Origin: Richelia sp. CSU_2_1
GTDB taxonomy: Bacteria > Cyanobacteriota > Cyanobacteriia > Cyanobacteriales > Microcoleaceae
NCBI GenBank assembly: GCA_012034575.1
Contig: JAAUPF010000024.1
Location: 1 to 52,399 of the forward strand
Direction: 5' to 3'
DNA: 52,399 bases
How positions within the stretch are numbered: the stretch's first letter is position 1; the number at the start of each line of letters is the position of its first letter. Below, piece after piece: positions 32,774-41,980 of this stretch. The notes beneath the pieces were generated by a model, which worked only from the letters and a program-made list of their open reading frames with translations, had not been told where the DNA came from and did not search any database. Both the position numbers and the translations under genes were made by a program.

Positions 32774-32792
32774 GTTTTGAGTTTTGAGTTAA
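32759..32792. repeat. STRR, unit GAGTTTT
   Basis: Four to five tandem copies overlapping the 3' end of the PPTase gene (stop at 32771-32773). Confidence 0.9.
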
Positions 32793-32884
32793 AGACAGTT
32801 CTTAATTCACGTACTCACGCACTTAAAATTCAGAACTCCCGAAATACCTATCCCTGTATCCTTGTCTTCCGTTTTGTGCTGTTA

Positions 32885-32946
32885 ACTAATGACTAATGAC
32901 TAATGACTACTGTCAACTGTCAACTGTCAACTGTCAACTGTCAACT
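32885..32946. repeat. STRR, units ACTAATG and TGTCAAC
   Basis: Three ACTAATG copies followed by five TGTCAAC copies, reaching to the 3' end of the histidine kinase gene (stop at 32949). A second ACTAATG tract lies at 34857-34891. Confidence 0.9.
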
Positions 32947-32948
32947 GA

Positions 32949-34544
32949 CTATTGCAGCGGCAAAAACACCGTCATCACCTCACCCTTTTGAGGGCGTTGG
33001 CGAATTACCAATCTGCCTCCAGCAGCCCGAAATAAATTCTTAGTCACGCTCAAATTTAAACTCAAACTGCCAGTTTCTGGCTGCACCATCAACAAAGGTC
33101 CGATCGACTGCAAAGGAGTATTAGCAGCAGTAAAAGTCGATTCGCCCCCAGCATCATCTGGATGTTGCGATTCCAACTGCAGCTTTACTCGATCGCCCGC
33201 CAAAGTTACCCCCACCTGAATGTGACTTCCCGAGATCAAAGTTCGAGTAAAATTCTCAATTAAACCAGTCAAAACCTGGTCTAGCATTGTCGGGTCGCTG
33301 ACTACTGCAGGCAGCTTTTTCGGCACAATTACTTCTAATGTATGATTGCGCTGGCGAGCTGCATTTTGCCAGCGGGGAATGCTATTTTGCAGAACTTCAC
33401 CGAGAGACATTGCTGTTAAATTTGTCGCATTTTTTGCTTGCGACATCTCCAATTCTACCGCGCGAAAAATCAAACCGAAGCGATCGATTTGCGCCGTACA
33501 TTCAGCATCGATCGCTTCCAAGCGCTTCACCACCACCGGATCGAGATTGGGGCGCTTCAGTATCAAGCGCGTCAGAGTGCGAATAGTAGCTAAAGGAGTG
33601 CGGACTTCGTGGGCGATCGCCTGCAACAATTCCACTTCTTTAGCTGCGTGAGGACTTGCCGATTTCCCGTTGAGATTTTGAGCCGGTAACTTTTCATGCC
33701 GCCCCCTCAAACTGTCATCAACCCTACCAGATTCATCTTTCCAAGCAGGTAAATTGTCCAACAACAAGCGGCTGAATCGCTGAACTGTTTTATAATTAGG
33801 AGCCACGGGATAAAATTGGTCGAACAGCGCGTCTAATTTAGCTGAATTATGAGTTAATTGGTGAAAATTGAGGTCGATCGGTCCTTCAGAATTTACCAAC
33901 AAACCCTCAGTTTCATTTACCCGCTGCCGCAAAACTGCCCAAGCCTTCGCGACTGCTTGCGGGTCAAAAGAAAACAGAAAAGCCGGAATCCCCGCAGCAT
34001 TTTCGCCCAAAACCATTACCAAACTAAATTCAGCAGTTAACACCAAACAAAACTGTTCGTGCGCCAGAGGGTCGCCACCGGCCAAAGGCAGCGCCGGCGC
34101 AGACGCAGGCACAGCTACAGCCTCACCCGCAGCCGGCAGCAAAGCCAAAGTTTGTCGGGCGCGAAAAGACCACGCAGCCGCATCGCCCTCTGGCAGTCCC
34201 GTAAAAATCCAACTCGCAAAACGTGAAGCCAAATCGGGGTCAGTCACCACCGCAGAGGGCCCGGACAAAAGCAATCCCCGGCAAGAATGGGGAATTGGTG
34301 ACAGGCAATTAGCTGTCAGGGGACTTGTTTTTTGTGCCTTTTGATGCGCGTCCAGCATTTGATTCAAAGCTGCGATCGCCCCGTACCATTCCTGTTCCGC
34401 CTTCAGCCGGGAAGCCCCGCGATTGCCGTGCGATCGGTAGCGGTTGTTTTCCCCCGCCAATTTGCCATCGCAGGGACTGAAATCATTTTCTGGGCCTTCG
34501 GAGGCTAAAATTTCGCTAATTGTCGGTAAAAAGTAAGTATTCAC
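32949..34544 (-). CDS. Sensor histidine kinase
   Basis: About 532 residues, soluble. The C-terminal kinase core has the HisKA phospho-acceptor box AIAHEVRTPLATIRTLTRLI, the N box LTGLIENFTRTL, then a weak G1 region and a final MTVFLPLQ. The N-terminal ~250 residues form an unrecognised sensory region with a DICT-like feel (ASWIFTGLPEGDAAAWSFRA, an AFLFSFDPQAVAKAWAVLRQRV stretch). The D-x-G nucleotide motifs are atypical (SLNLSVTKNLFRAAGG), so ATP-lid function needs checking. Start chosen at GTG 34544 (VNTYFLPTIS, family-like start, GGTGGG upstream); the frame is open to 34628. No response regulator adjacent. Confidence 0.82.
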   Translation of the reverse strand: MNTYFLPTISEILASEGPENDFSPCDGKLAGENNRYRSHGNRGASRLKAEQEWYGAIAALNQMLDAHQKAQKTSPLTANCLSPIPHSCRGLLLSGPSAVVTDPDLASRFASWIFTGLPEGDAAAWSFRARQTLALLPAAGEAVAVPASAPALPLAGGDPLAHEQFCLVLTAEFSLVMVLGENAAGIPAFLFSFDPQAVAKAWAVLRQRVNETEGLLVNSEGPIDLNFHQLTHNSAKLDALFDQFYPVAPNYKTVQRFSRLLLDNLPAWKDESGRVDDSLRGRHEKLPAQNLNGKSASPHAAKEVELLQAIAHEVRTPLATIRTLTRLILKRPNLDPVVVKRLEAIDAECTAQIDRFGLIFRAVELEMSQAKNATNLTAMSLGEVLQNSIPRWQNAARQRNHTLEVIVPKKLPAVVSDPTMLDQVLTGLIENFTRTLISGSHIQVGVTLAGDRVKLQLESQHPDDAGGESTFTAANTPLQSIGPLLMVQPETGSLSLNLSVTKNLFRAAGGRLVIRQRPQKGEVMTVFLPLQ

Positions 34545-35110
34545 AGCTATAAACCCACCTTCGGAGGCATGAAGGATGAAGTATTTATCTATAAAGAAGC
34601 TCAAGATTGAAGATTTCAGCAGCAGCAAAACTAAAAAAAGCCTGAAGAATTGCTACCCTTGTGTCTCCCCGATCGCATGATAGCCACATTTGTCAACTAC
34701 CGATATTGGCAGAACCGAACCAAATATTCGCGATCGCCGTGCCTCGGTTATTCGGTAACGGAGGAGTAGAGGGGGAGAGGGGGAGAGTGGGATGGGGGGA
34801 TAGGAGAGTTTGACTAAGAAAAATAGCTAATAGCGATCGCGAGTGAGTAGGTTCGCACTAATGACTAATGACTAATGACTACTAATGACTAATAACTACT
34901 ATCAACAATCGACTATTTTTTGCGCGATCGGACACAGAAGCTGATATAATCCTAAATTTGTGAGAAGCTCAGAGCTTCCCACCAACAATCTCAAATCCCG
35001 AACCTAAATAGCTCGGTAAGTCCACCTAATTAAACGTCCGAATCGACATTCCCTATCTAGGTTTGAGGTTTGAGGTTTAGTCCCTTCCTTCTTCCTTCTT
35101 CCTTCTACTT
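34545..35110. other. Long non-coding gap before leuB with STRRs and hairpin
   Basis: Contains a GGGGGAGA-type purine tract (34772-34800), an ACTAATG STRR (34857-34891) and a 7-bp hairpin GAAGCTC-A-GAGCTTC (34964-34978), possibly in the leuB leader. No leader peptide with repeated Leu codons was seen, so classical attenuation is not supported. Confidence 0.6.
34920..34950 (+). promoter_or_regulatory. Candidate leuB promoter
   Basis: A perfect -10 TATAAT (34945-34950) with a weak -35 (TTGCGC, 34920-34925; spacer 19). Transcription would start near 34957, giving a leader of about 150 bases. Confidence 0.35.
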
Positions 35111-36199
35111 ATGACTCAAAACTACCGCATCACTTTGCTACCAGGAGACGGCATCGGCCCGGAAATTATCGCTGTAGCGGTAGATGTACTCAAAATTGTC
35201 GGCCAACAACTAGACATCAGCTTTGAATTTCAATCCGCATTAATCGGCGGTTCGGCCATTGACGAAACGGGCAATCCGCTGCCTGCAGAAACCCTAGAAA
35301 AATGTCAAAACAGCGATGCAGTATTGTTAGCTGCGATCGGCGGTTACAAGTGGGATAACTTGCCCCGCGAACAGCGTCCCGAAACAGGATTGTTAGGATT
35401 GCGCGCCGGATTGAAATTATTTGCCAACTTGCGCCCCGCAACTATTTTACCGCAATTAGTAGATGCTTCTTCCTTAAAAAAAGAAGTAGTTGAAGGCGTA
35501 GATATTATGGTAGTTCGCGAACTCACCGGCGGCATTTATTTCGGCAAACCCAAAGGCATATTTGAAACCGAAACCGGAGAAAAACGCGGTGTCAATACGA
35601 TGGCATACACCGAATCAGAAATCGATAGAATCGGGCGAGTAGCATTTGAAATAGCTCAAAAACGCGGCAAAAAATTATGTTCCGTCGATAAAGCCAACGT
35701 TTTAGATGTATCGCAACTGTGGCGCGATCGCATCATTTCCCTTGCCAAAGAATACCCCGATGTCGAACTTTCGCACCTCTACGTTGACAACGCAGCCATG
35801 CAAATAATTCGCTGGCCGAAACAGTTCGATACCATAGTCACCGGCAACTTATTTGGAGATATTTTATCCGATGCGGCGGCGATGCTAACCGGCAGCATCG
35901 GAATGCTACCTTCAGCAAGTTTAGGTGCAACCGGCCCCGGAGTTTTTGAACCAGTCCACGGTTCCGCACCAGATATTGCCGGACAAGACAAAGCAAACCC
36001 GATCGCCCAAGTTTTAAGTGCAGCAATGATGTTGCGCTATGCTTTAAATCAACCAGAAGCAGCAACTAAAATAGAACAAGCAGTCGTCAAAGTTTTAGAC
36101 AAAAACTACCGCACCGGCGATATCATGTCAGAAGGCATGAAACAAGTCGGCTGCAGGGAAATGGGCGATGCTTTAATTGCAGTTTTGCAAGAGAATTAA
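35111..36199 (+). CDS. leuB: 3-isopropylmalate dehydrogenase
   Basis: Oxidative decarboxylation of 3-isopropylmalate in leucine synthesis, NAD-dependent. 362 residues. The isopropylmalate dehydrogenase family motifs run in order: [54 protein letters not shown], the long [51 protein letters not shown] and [21 protein letters not shown]. Length and motifs are fully typical. No Shine-Dalgarno is evident. Followed by an inverted repeat that may end the transcript. Confidence 0.97.
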   Translation: MTQNYRITLLPGDGIGPEIIAVAVDVLKIVGQQLDISFEFQSALIGGSAIDETGNPLPAETLEKCQNSDAVLLAAIGGYKWDNLPREQRPETGLLGLRAGLKLFANLRPATILPQLVDASSLKKEVVEGVDIMVVRELTGGIYFGKPKGIFETETGEKRGVNTMAYTESEIDRIGRVAFEIAQKRGKKLCSVDKANVLDVSQLWRDRIISLAKEYPDVELSHLYVDNAAMQIIRWPKQFDTIVTGNLFGDILSDAAAMLTGSIGMLPSASLGATGPGVFEPVHGSAPDIAGQDKANPIAQVLSAAMMLRYALNQPEAATKIEQAVVKVLDKNYRTGDIMSEGMKQVGCREMGDALIAVLQEN

Positions 36200-36221
36200 A
36201 CGGGTAAGACTGGCGCGCACA

Positions 36222-36283
36222 TTCCCAGAAACCGGGTTTTGCGAAAACACTTCGCACTCACCAACAAATTCAGAAAAAACCCG
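36222..36283. terminator. Inverted repeat CCAGAAACCGGGTTTT / AAAACCCGGTTTCT after leuB
   Basis: A long stem (about 13 bp) with a 30-base loop and T-rich sequence after it, suitable as a terminator on plus. The AAACCCGGTTTCT motif also occurs at 26338 and 39847, so it is also a dispersed repeat. Confidence 0.5.
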
Positions 36284-36397
36284 GTTTCTTTGTTCAAAGC
36301 GCGCAATTCCTGCTAAATCGACATCCGCGTTAATCAGCGTTAATCTGCCTTCATCAGCGGTTAAAAATAAAAACCATCCATCAACGCGACATTTTTT

Positions 36398-37306
36398 ATG
36401 TGGAATCAAATAGCCGCACACATCAGCGAAATCACAGCCGAAAACTTCCAAATAGAAAACCGCCGTTCAGTCAGCGGCGGCTGCATCAACCAAGGATATG
36501 CTATTAGTAACAGTTCCCGCACCTACTTCGCGAAATTAAATCAAGCTTCCCAAATTGCCATGTTTGAAGCCGAAGCTTTAGGCTTGCAACAAATGCTAGA
36601 AACCAAAACAATTCGCGTACCAAAACCGATTTGTTGGGGAACCGCAGGAAACTCAGCTTACATCGTATTGGAATGGCTGGATTTAGGAGGGAGAGGGGGC
36701 GATCGACCCTGGGCAGAAATGGGTCGCAAACTCGCCGAAATGCACCGATATACTCCCCAGGGCGGGCACGGGGGCACCGCCCCTACAAAAGGGGGAAAAG
36801 AGGCTGATTTTGGGTGGGATATTAACAATACGATCGGTTCAACTCCTCAAATTAATAATTGGACGGAAGATTGGGCAGAATTTTGGGCAGAACACCGAAT
36901 CGGCTATCAGCTAAAATTAGGCAAGCGTCGCGGCGGAAACTTCCCTCGATCGGAAAATTTACTAACAGCAATTCCGAAATTGCTAGAAGGTTACAAACCT
37001 CAACCTTCCCTAGTTCACGGAGATTTGTGGGGCGGAAACGCAGCAGTTACAGAAGAGGGAGAACCAGTAATTTTTGACCCGGCGACTTATTGGGGCGACA
37101 GAGAAGTCGATCTTGCCATGACCGAACTTTTCGGAGGTTTTTCCGGCGCATTTTATCGCAGTTACAACGAAACTTGGCCGCTAGATTCCGGCTATCAAAA
37201 GCGCAAAATTCTTTACAACCTCTATCACATTTTGAATCACTTTAATTTGTTCGGAGGTGGCTACGAATCCCAAGCAAATCAAATGATTAACCGAATTTTG
37301 AGTTAA
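36398..37306 (+). CDS. Fructosamine kinase family protein
   Basis: Phosphorylates fructosamines or ribulosamines on glycated proteins, leading to deglycation. 302 residues, APH/choline-kinase fold. Visible: SVSGGCINQGYAIS (substrate loop), YFAKLN (ATP Lys), FEAEALGLQQML, WLDL hinge, catalytic loop LVHGDLWGGNAAV and the DPATYWGDREVDLAMTELFGG metal motif. A repeat unit of about 30 bases (36760-36789) is inserted in frame, encoding GGHGGTAPTKGG in place of the usual loop. The catalytic residues are intact, so the insertion is probably tolerated. Confidence 0.93.
   Translation: MWNQIAAHISEITAENFQIENRRSVSGGCINQGYAISNSSRTYFAKLNQASQIAMFEAEALGLQQMLETKTIRVPKPICWGTAGNSAYIVLEWLDLGGRGGDRPWAEMGRKLAEMHRYTPQGGHGGTAPTKGGKEADFGWDINNTIGSTPQINNWTEDWAEFWAEHRIGYQLKLGKRRGGNFPRSENLLTAIPKLLEGYKPQPSLVHGDLWGGNAAVTEEGEPVIFDPATYWGDREVDLAMTELFGGFSGAFYRSYNETWPLDSGYQKRKILYNLYHILNHFNLFGGGYESQANQMINRILS
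36760..36789. repeat. Dispersed repeat inserted in the fructosamine kinase gene
   Basis: GGGCGGGCACGGGGGCACCGCCC plus CTACAAA, the same as at 18598-18627. In-frame within the coding sequence. Confidence 0.75.
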
Positions 37307-37400
37307 ATTTGAAACAATACTCCGAACATTCGCTTTCCCATCTAAAAATCATCTGCGTTAATCTGCGTTAATCTGCCGAAATCTGCGGTTTCTTCCTTTT
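37307..37400. repeat. Tandem ATCTGCGTTA units
   Basis: Degenerate tandem ATCTGCGTTA/ATCTGCCGAA units at 37346-37388, similar to 37886-37922 and 36315-36360. Confidence 0.7.
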
Positions 37401-37443
37401 AAATAACAGAAAATTCGCCAATCTTATTCAACGAGAATCACCA

Positions 37444-37875
37444 ATGAAATCTTGGAACTCTTGCATCGATCGCGCATTAATAGTATTGTGTTCGATCGCG
37501 CTTGCATCAGAACAATCCTTAGCCGCCCTACCATTACAAACAGGAGTCTATCACGGCGGCGGTTCTCGCTACATACAGATCGCGCAAAAAGCAAATAGAA
37601 TCTGCTTCAAAGGCTTTTCCCCCAACGGAGTTACTGTCGCTTCCGTCACAGCAGAAACCAACCCCCCAAACACCTACAAAATCAACGGATTTGATGGCTT
37701 AATTCTCAAACAACAAGATAAAGACACTCTCCTATTCGGCCAGACAAATCAATTAAATAAATACACAACAAACTCCGGCTTTCCCAAAGAAGTAGATAGC
37801 GACTTGCAACAATGCCTGAATTCCCAAAAACCATTCTTCCAACAAAGATCGGGTGGCCGAGGTTCTCGTTCTTAA
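37444..37875 (+). CDS. Exported small protein of unknown function
   Basis: A 143-residue protein with a plausible signal peptide (basic start, LIVLCSIALASEQSLAALP, likely cut near residue 28). The mature part opens with GVYHGGGSRYIQIAQKANRICFKGFSPNG, a beta-rich pattern with one Cys, and a second Cys near the end (LQQCLNSQ), so one disulfide is possible in the periplasm. The tail is Gly/Arg/Ser rich (GGRGSRS). Similar small secreted proteins are common in filamentous cyanobacteria, but I cannot name the family. Confidence 0.6.
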   Translation: MKSWNSCIDRALIVLCSIALASEQSLAALPLQTGVYHGGGSRYIQIAQKANRICFKGFSPNGVTVASVTAETNPPNTYKINGFDGLILKQQDKDTLLFGQTNQLNKYTTNSGFPKEVDSDLQQCLNSQKPFFQQRSGGRGSRS

Positions 37876-37885
37876 AACCCTCGGC

Positions 37886-37922
37886 CATCTGCGTTAATCT
37901 GCGTTAATCTGCTTAATCTGCG
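37886..37922. repeat. Tandem TCTGCGTTAA units
   Basis: Three to four 10-base units between the exported protein and the ABC-F gene (convergent). Confidence 0.7.
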
Positions 37923-37961
37923 GTTCGCATTTTAAAAACCACCACTTCAACGGAAATGACA

Positions 37962-39662
37962 TTACTTCCGCTTAGCAGCAGCCTTTTTCTTCGCCTCCTT
38001 CTCAGCTTTTTTAGCAGCCTTTTCAGCTTCAATCTTCGCCAATTTTGCTTGCTCTTTCTCCTCAACAATTTTATCCAAATAGTAATGGTAATCGCCGAGA
38101 TAAGTCCGAAATTCCCCATCGCGAATCTCGACAATTTTGTTAGCGACTTGAGAAATAAAATAGCGATCGTGCGAAACAATAATCACCGTACCGTCATAAT
38201 TCTGAATCGCCTCTTCCATCATCTCCTTCGCCGGAATGTCCAAGTGATTTGTCGGTTCGTCCAAAATCAGCAAATTCACGGGTTCCAGCAACATCTTTGC
38301 CAAAGCTAGGCGCGCTTTTTCACCACCGCTTAAAGCACCGACTTGCTTGAAAACTGTTTCGCCGGTAAACAAGAACCGCCCCAACAAAGTCCGAACTTCT
38401 TCATTTTTCCAGTCAGGAACTTCATCGTGAATCGTTTCCATCACGGTTTTTTTCAAATCCAAAGCTTCTGCTTGATTCTGTTCAAAATAACCGGGGATGA
38501 CGTTGTGACCTCCCAATTTTACCGTACCTTCCGTAGGTTTTTCCAAACCCATAATCAGGCGCAGCAGAGTAGATTTGCCTGCACCGTTGGGACCGAGAAA
38601 CGCAATGCGATCGCCCCTTTCAATTAATAAATCCGCTCCTAAAAATAGGATTTTTTCGCCATAGGTGTGCACCAAATCTTTAATTTCTGCTACTTCCCTG
38701 CCGCTGCGGGGCGCGGGTGGAAACCGGAAATGCAAAGTTTTCAAACTGCCAGTTGGCGCTTCAATGCGTTCGATTTTATCTAACTGTTTCTCGCGGCTTT
38801 TAGCTTGGGTGCTGCGAGTAGCGCTAGCGCGGAATTTTTCAACAAATGCTTGCTGTTTTTCCAGTTCTTTTTGCTGGCTTTCGTAGGCGCTGAGTTGGGC
38901 TTCTCTGGCTTCGGCTTTTTGCAGCAAATAGGAAGAATAATTGCCGAGGTAGGTGGAGGAAACTCCGCGTTCGGTTTCGACGATTTGAGTGCACAGCCGA
39001 TCGAGAAACTCGCGATCGTGCGATACGATTACCATCGGAGTTGTCAACCCTTTGAGGTAAACTTCCAACCATTCGATCGTCTCTAAATCGAGGTGGTTGG
39101 TAGGTTCATCCAGCAGCAGGATATCGGGTTTTTGCAGGAGGATTTTGCCCAAACTCATCCGCATTTGCCAGCCGCCGCTAAAAGCACTGACAAGTCGATC
39201 GCCATCTTCCTGTTCAAATCCAATTTCTGGTAAAATTTTCTCGATTTGAGCTTCCAAACCGTAGCCATTTAAACCTTCAAATTGTCTTTGCAACCGATCC
39301 ATTTTGTGAATCAGTTCGTCAAGATTTTCTGGGCTGGCGGCTTCGAGATCTCGGTGCACCTGCGTCAGGGATTCGTGGACTTCGTTGGCTTCGCTAAAAG
39401 CGCGCCAAAATTCCTCTCTGACGGTGCGAGTCGGATCTACTTCAAATTCTTGCGATAGATAGGCGATGTGGAGGCTGGCGGGGCGAATGACTTCGCCGGA
39501 TGTAGGTTCCATTTCGCCGGCGATAATTTTCAGTTGAGTCGATTTACCGGCACCGTTAACGCCGACTAAGCCGATGCGATCGCCCGGTTTGACTTCCCAG
39601 GTGACATCCTTGAGTACGACGCCTGTGGGGTAAATTTTACTGATATGTTCGAGTCGCAGCAT
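37962..39662 (-). CDS. ABC-F family ATPase (ribosome-associated)
   Basis: A 566-residue soluble protein with two ABC domains and no membrane part. First: Walker A GVNGAGKST, signature FSGGWQMR, Walker B ILLLDEPTNHLDL. Second: GPNGAGKST, LSGGEKARL, LLILDEPTNHLDI. Between them is the helical P-site tRNA-interaction linker with a basic RASATRSTQAKSREKQLDKIE segment. The C-terminus is Lys/Ala-rich (AEKAAKKAEKEAKKKAAAKRK). ABC-F proteins bind the ribosomal E site and rescue stalled translation or give antibiotic tolerance. Closest by pattern to Uup/YbiT-type; subtype not certain. Confidence 0.95.
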   Translation of the reverse strand: MLRLEHISKIYPTGVVLKDVTWEVKPGDRIGLVGVNGAGKSTQLKIIAGEMEPTSGEVIRPASLHIAYLSQEFEVDPTRTVREEFWRAFSEANEVHESLTQVHRDLEAASPENLDELIHKMDRLQRQFEGLNGYGLEAQIEKILPEIGFEQEDGDRLVSAFSGGWQMRMSLGKILLQKPDILLLDEPTNHLDLETIEWLEVYLKGLTTPMVIVSHDREFLDRLCTQIVETERGVSSTYLGNYSSYLLQKAEAREAQLSAYESQQKELEKQQAFVEKFRASATRSTQAKSREKQLDKIERIEAPTGSLKTLHFRFPPAPRSGREVAEIKDLVHTYGEKILFLGADLLIERGDRIAFLGPNGAGKSTLLRLIMGLEKPTEGTVKLGGHNVIPGYFEQNQAEALDLKKTVMETIHDEVPDWKNEEVRTLLGRFLFTGETVFKQVGALSGGEKARLALAKMLLEPVNLLILDEPTNHLDIPAKEMMEEAIQNYDGTVIIVSHDRYFISQVANKIVEIRDGEFRTYLGDYHYYLDKIVEEKEQAKLAKIEAEKAAKKAEKEAKKKAAAKRK

Positions 39663-39923
39663 TGTTGTGGGGCTGGGGAAGGGAAATTTAGCGCCCGATC
39701 GGATGCCGGCGCTGAGGTCGCGTTCTATCTTAACAAATTTTAAAGAATTTTAGTGTATTGCAAACTTCGGATTTCAGGGGGCGATCGCAAATCAAGCGGG
39801 TTTGTGCGAAAAATTGCCGTTTCTCGATCGGGGATTTCGGAAAAAACCCGGTTTCTCACCTCATGGCGAGTATGCAAATCAACCGACTTTCTCTAGTTAT
39901 TTCAAACCTCTAACGATCGTTAT

Positions 39924-40157
39924 CTACAGTCCCAACCAAACTCGTAAAGATTGTTCTAACTTTTCAACATCGGCAATAGTTAACTGACCGATTAGTTTAA
40001 CAACTAAATTTTGATGAACTGTATAGACACCTCGTTTCACAGCCGTCTCAACATTCAGTCCTGCTGCCAACCAATCAGTGAGAACGAACTCGCCAGATAG
40101 CAGGGGTGTCGTTTTGCTGGTTAACGGAACAATCAAGATATCTTCAGACTGGTGCGG
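39924..40157 (-). pseudogene. PemK/MazF toxin fragment, N-terminus lost
   Basis: The C-terminal ~78 residues of a MazF/PemK-like RNase toxin remain: SEDILIVPLTSKTTPLLSGE, FVLTDWLAAGLNVETAVKRG and a final helix ADVEKLEQSLRVWLGL. The usual N-terminal strand with RPALVV/Gly motif is missing. The open frame continues upstream to 40235, but that part is antisense to a HicB remnant. So the toxin was cut at about 40157 by recombination. Probably inactive. Confidence 0.65.
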
Positions 40158-40160
40158 TGC

Positions 40161-40244
40161 GCTGAAGTAATTGAAATGTATTTGGAAGCTTGGGAAGCCG
40201 AATGTGAATCTATCCCCGAACCTCGCACGCTTCAAATTGCTTAA
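40161..40244 (+). pseudogene. HicB-like antitoxin C-terminal fragment
   Basis: A 27-codon open stretch reads AEVIEMYLEAWEAECESIPEPRTLQ then stop, matching the C-terminal helix of HicB antitoxins (E-A-I-x-x-Y-L-E-A, then P-x-P). No start or upstream part. Directly abuts the truncated MazF fragment in the opposite direction. Confidence 0.5.
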
Positions 40245-40385
40245 CTTAAAGCGAGTTTTGTATTTGTTGGGAATTGATGCAAGGGCGATCGAATTTCAAC
40301 AACCTTTTTTACAAGCAATTAGACAAGCTTGGGAAATCTGATGCAATAATTTCATTCACGGATCGCCCAAATTGTTGGGAAATCG

Positions 40386-40541
40386 CTACTCTTTCCCTCG
40401 ATCCCGAGCCTCTAGAGCCTCCAGAATCAATATCTCGATCATCACGCTAACGGAGCGCTTGTCCTTTTGGGCTATTGCAGTCAAGCGCTCTTTTAAGTCT
40501 TGGGGCAGGTACACGGTAATTCTGGCTTTATCGGTTGCCAC
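40386..40541 (-). CDS. Short ribbon-helix-helix protein
   Basis: A 51-residue protein, GTG start (40541). The first strand is ARITVYLPQDLKERLTAIA and the second helix SVSVMIEILILEALEARD, a standard RHH/CopG arrangement. It could be an orphan antitoxin or the former regulator of the MazF fragment downstream on the same strand. No clear Shine-Dalgarno. The upstream region (40581-40640) has a GTGAGGT/ACCTCAC inverted repeat. Confidence 0.6.
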   Translation of the reverse strand: MATDKARITVYLPQDLKERLTAIAQKDKRSVSVMIEILILEALEARDRGKE

Positions 40542-40580
40542 GCAAACACAGGAATTAAGAGAAATCCTAAAGATTTTAGA

Positions 40581-40638
40581 ACCTCACCGTCCATTTATGG
40601 TAACGTCATAGTAACGTTGTAAATAGTCACAGTGAGGT
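40581..40638. promoter_or_regulatory. Inverted repeat between divergent small genes
   Basis: ACCTCAC (40581-40587) and GTGAGGT (40632-40638) are exact inverted arms; the interval holds two GTAACG direct repeats 11 bp apart (40600, 40611). It sits between the RHH gene and the plus-strand ORF at 40644, so it may be an RHH operator. Confidence 0.35.
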
Positions 40639-40643
40639 ATGTT

Positions 40644-40808
40644 GTGGTAACACTTTCAGATGATGAGGTCGCTCTCATCCGATCGCTCCTGACAGCCCTT
40701 CGAGGCATCAAAGTCCGGGATATCGATAAAGCCTTGGTCATCCTGTCTAAAGGCAAACTAGCAGAGAGGAACGATCGCGCTAACAGACTAACAGGCGACA
40801 ATTTGTAA
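40644..40808 (+). CDS. Small ORF, function unknown
   Basis: A 54-residue reading frame starting at GTG with TGAGG nine bases upstream (a GTG at 40632 is also in frame). Sequence is helical and charged: TLSDDEVALIRSLLTALRGI, then IDKALVILSKGKLAERN. No homologue is recognised. Divergent from the RHH gene. Confidence 0.35.
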   Translation: MVTLSDDEVALIRSLLTALRGIKVRDIDKALVILSKGKLAERNDRANRLTGDNL

Positions 40809-41088
40809 GTCTAAAGCACCAAAAGTGCAAGTCTACCCGCGAGAGGCAAGTGGCGAAATTAGAAACCCGCGATCGTTTTGCGCAGCAATGAGCAACGGGT
40901 AGTTCGCCTGTTTGTTCTATCGACAGATACAAATAGCCCTTTTCTCTACCTGGAAGAGGGCTTGTTCGATCGAGTTTGTGTATTCCTAGCAATGACAAAA
41001 AGAGGGTAAAAATTTTATCGATCGTTCAGACGAGCTATAGATGCCCTCGAGTTAAAATCTTCCAATCACCCCTAACAACTCAACTTCT

Positions 41089-41936
41089 TTGGCCTACGAC
41101 AACACCTGCAAATATCTAGCCGAAAAATTCCCCGATGCCTTCGTCCGCTGGCTGCTACCAATTGACGAGCCCACCAGCATTGAGGTACTCAAAACCGAAC
41201 TAATTCAAGAACCCATTCGAGCAGATTCTCTCGTTTTCCTGCAAACCGATAACCAAATCCTCCATCTAGAATTTGAAACGCGACCCTACTCCGATCCGCC
41301 GATCGCCTTCAGAATGCTAGACTACTACGTCAGGCTGAAACGGCAATACTCCTGTGCCATCAATCAAGTCGTAATTTTTTGCAGGAAACAACATCAGAAC
41401 AAGTTTTTGTTTCGGAGTACGCAGATGCGAACACCCGACACAGCTACCGAGTGATTCGCCTGTGGGAACAAAATCCCGATTTACTGCTATCCGTCCCCGG
41501 CTTGCTGCCATTGGCTGCACTATCTCAAACCAATTCCCCGCGCACTTTGTTAGAGCAAATCGCCAGTCGGATTGCTACAATAGAAGAACCGACTCAACAA
41601 GCAGATTTACTTGCTTGCACCCAAGTGCTCGCAGGTTTGAGATTTGAAAAAAACTTACTCAGACAACTATTCAGGAAAGAAACTATGCGCGAGTCTGTAA
41701 TTTACCAAGAAATTCGCGAAGATGGCCTCCTTGAAGGCCGCAAAGAAGGAAGGAAAAATGAGGCGCTGTCGATCGTTACTCGCCAATTGACTCGGCGAAT
41801 TGGTTCGATCGCGCCTGAAACCCGCGAGCAAATTCAGACTTTATCCGTAGAAGAATTAGAGGATTTAGGAGAGGCTTTGCTAGATTTTTCATCAGCTTCA
41901 GATTTAACCAATTGGTTGAGCGATCGCCAGCCTTAA
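41089..41936 (+). pseudogene. Rpn/DUF4351 family nuclease-like protein, frameshifted as assembled
   Basis: Recombination-promoting-nuclease (Rpn) type protein, PD-(D/E)XK-related. The first frame (41089-41454) carries MAYDNTCKYLAEKFPDAF, the IRADSLVFL catalytic Asp region and LHLEFETRPYS (E-x-E). The second frame carries SEQVFVSEYADANTRHSYRV, GRKEGRKNEALSIV and a DUF4351-type C-terminal helix pair (LTRRIGSIAPETREQIQTL). Adding one T to the T6 run at 41375-41380 restores VVIFLQETTSEQVFV and one protein of about 282 residues. TTG start at 41089. Common in cyanobacterial accessory regions. Confidence 0.8.
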
Positions 41937-41980
41937 TTGTTAAGATATAGCCTGCGATATTCAAAAGTTATGCAGCCAAG

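Noticed and set aside
33338-34344. Plus-strand ORFs opposite the histidine kinase
   Set aside because: Antisense shadows without start signals.
35010-35110. Leucine attenuator leader peptide for leuB
   Set aside because: No short ORF with runs of Leu codons before a terminator/antiterminator pair.
40245-40341. Short frame after the HicB fragment ending RQAWEI
   Set aside because: About 30 codons, no start and no recognisable family; recorded only as possible debris.
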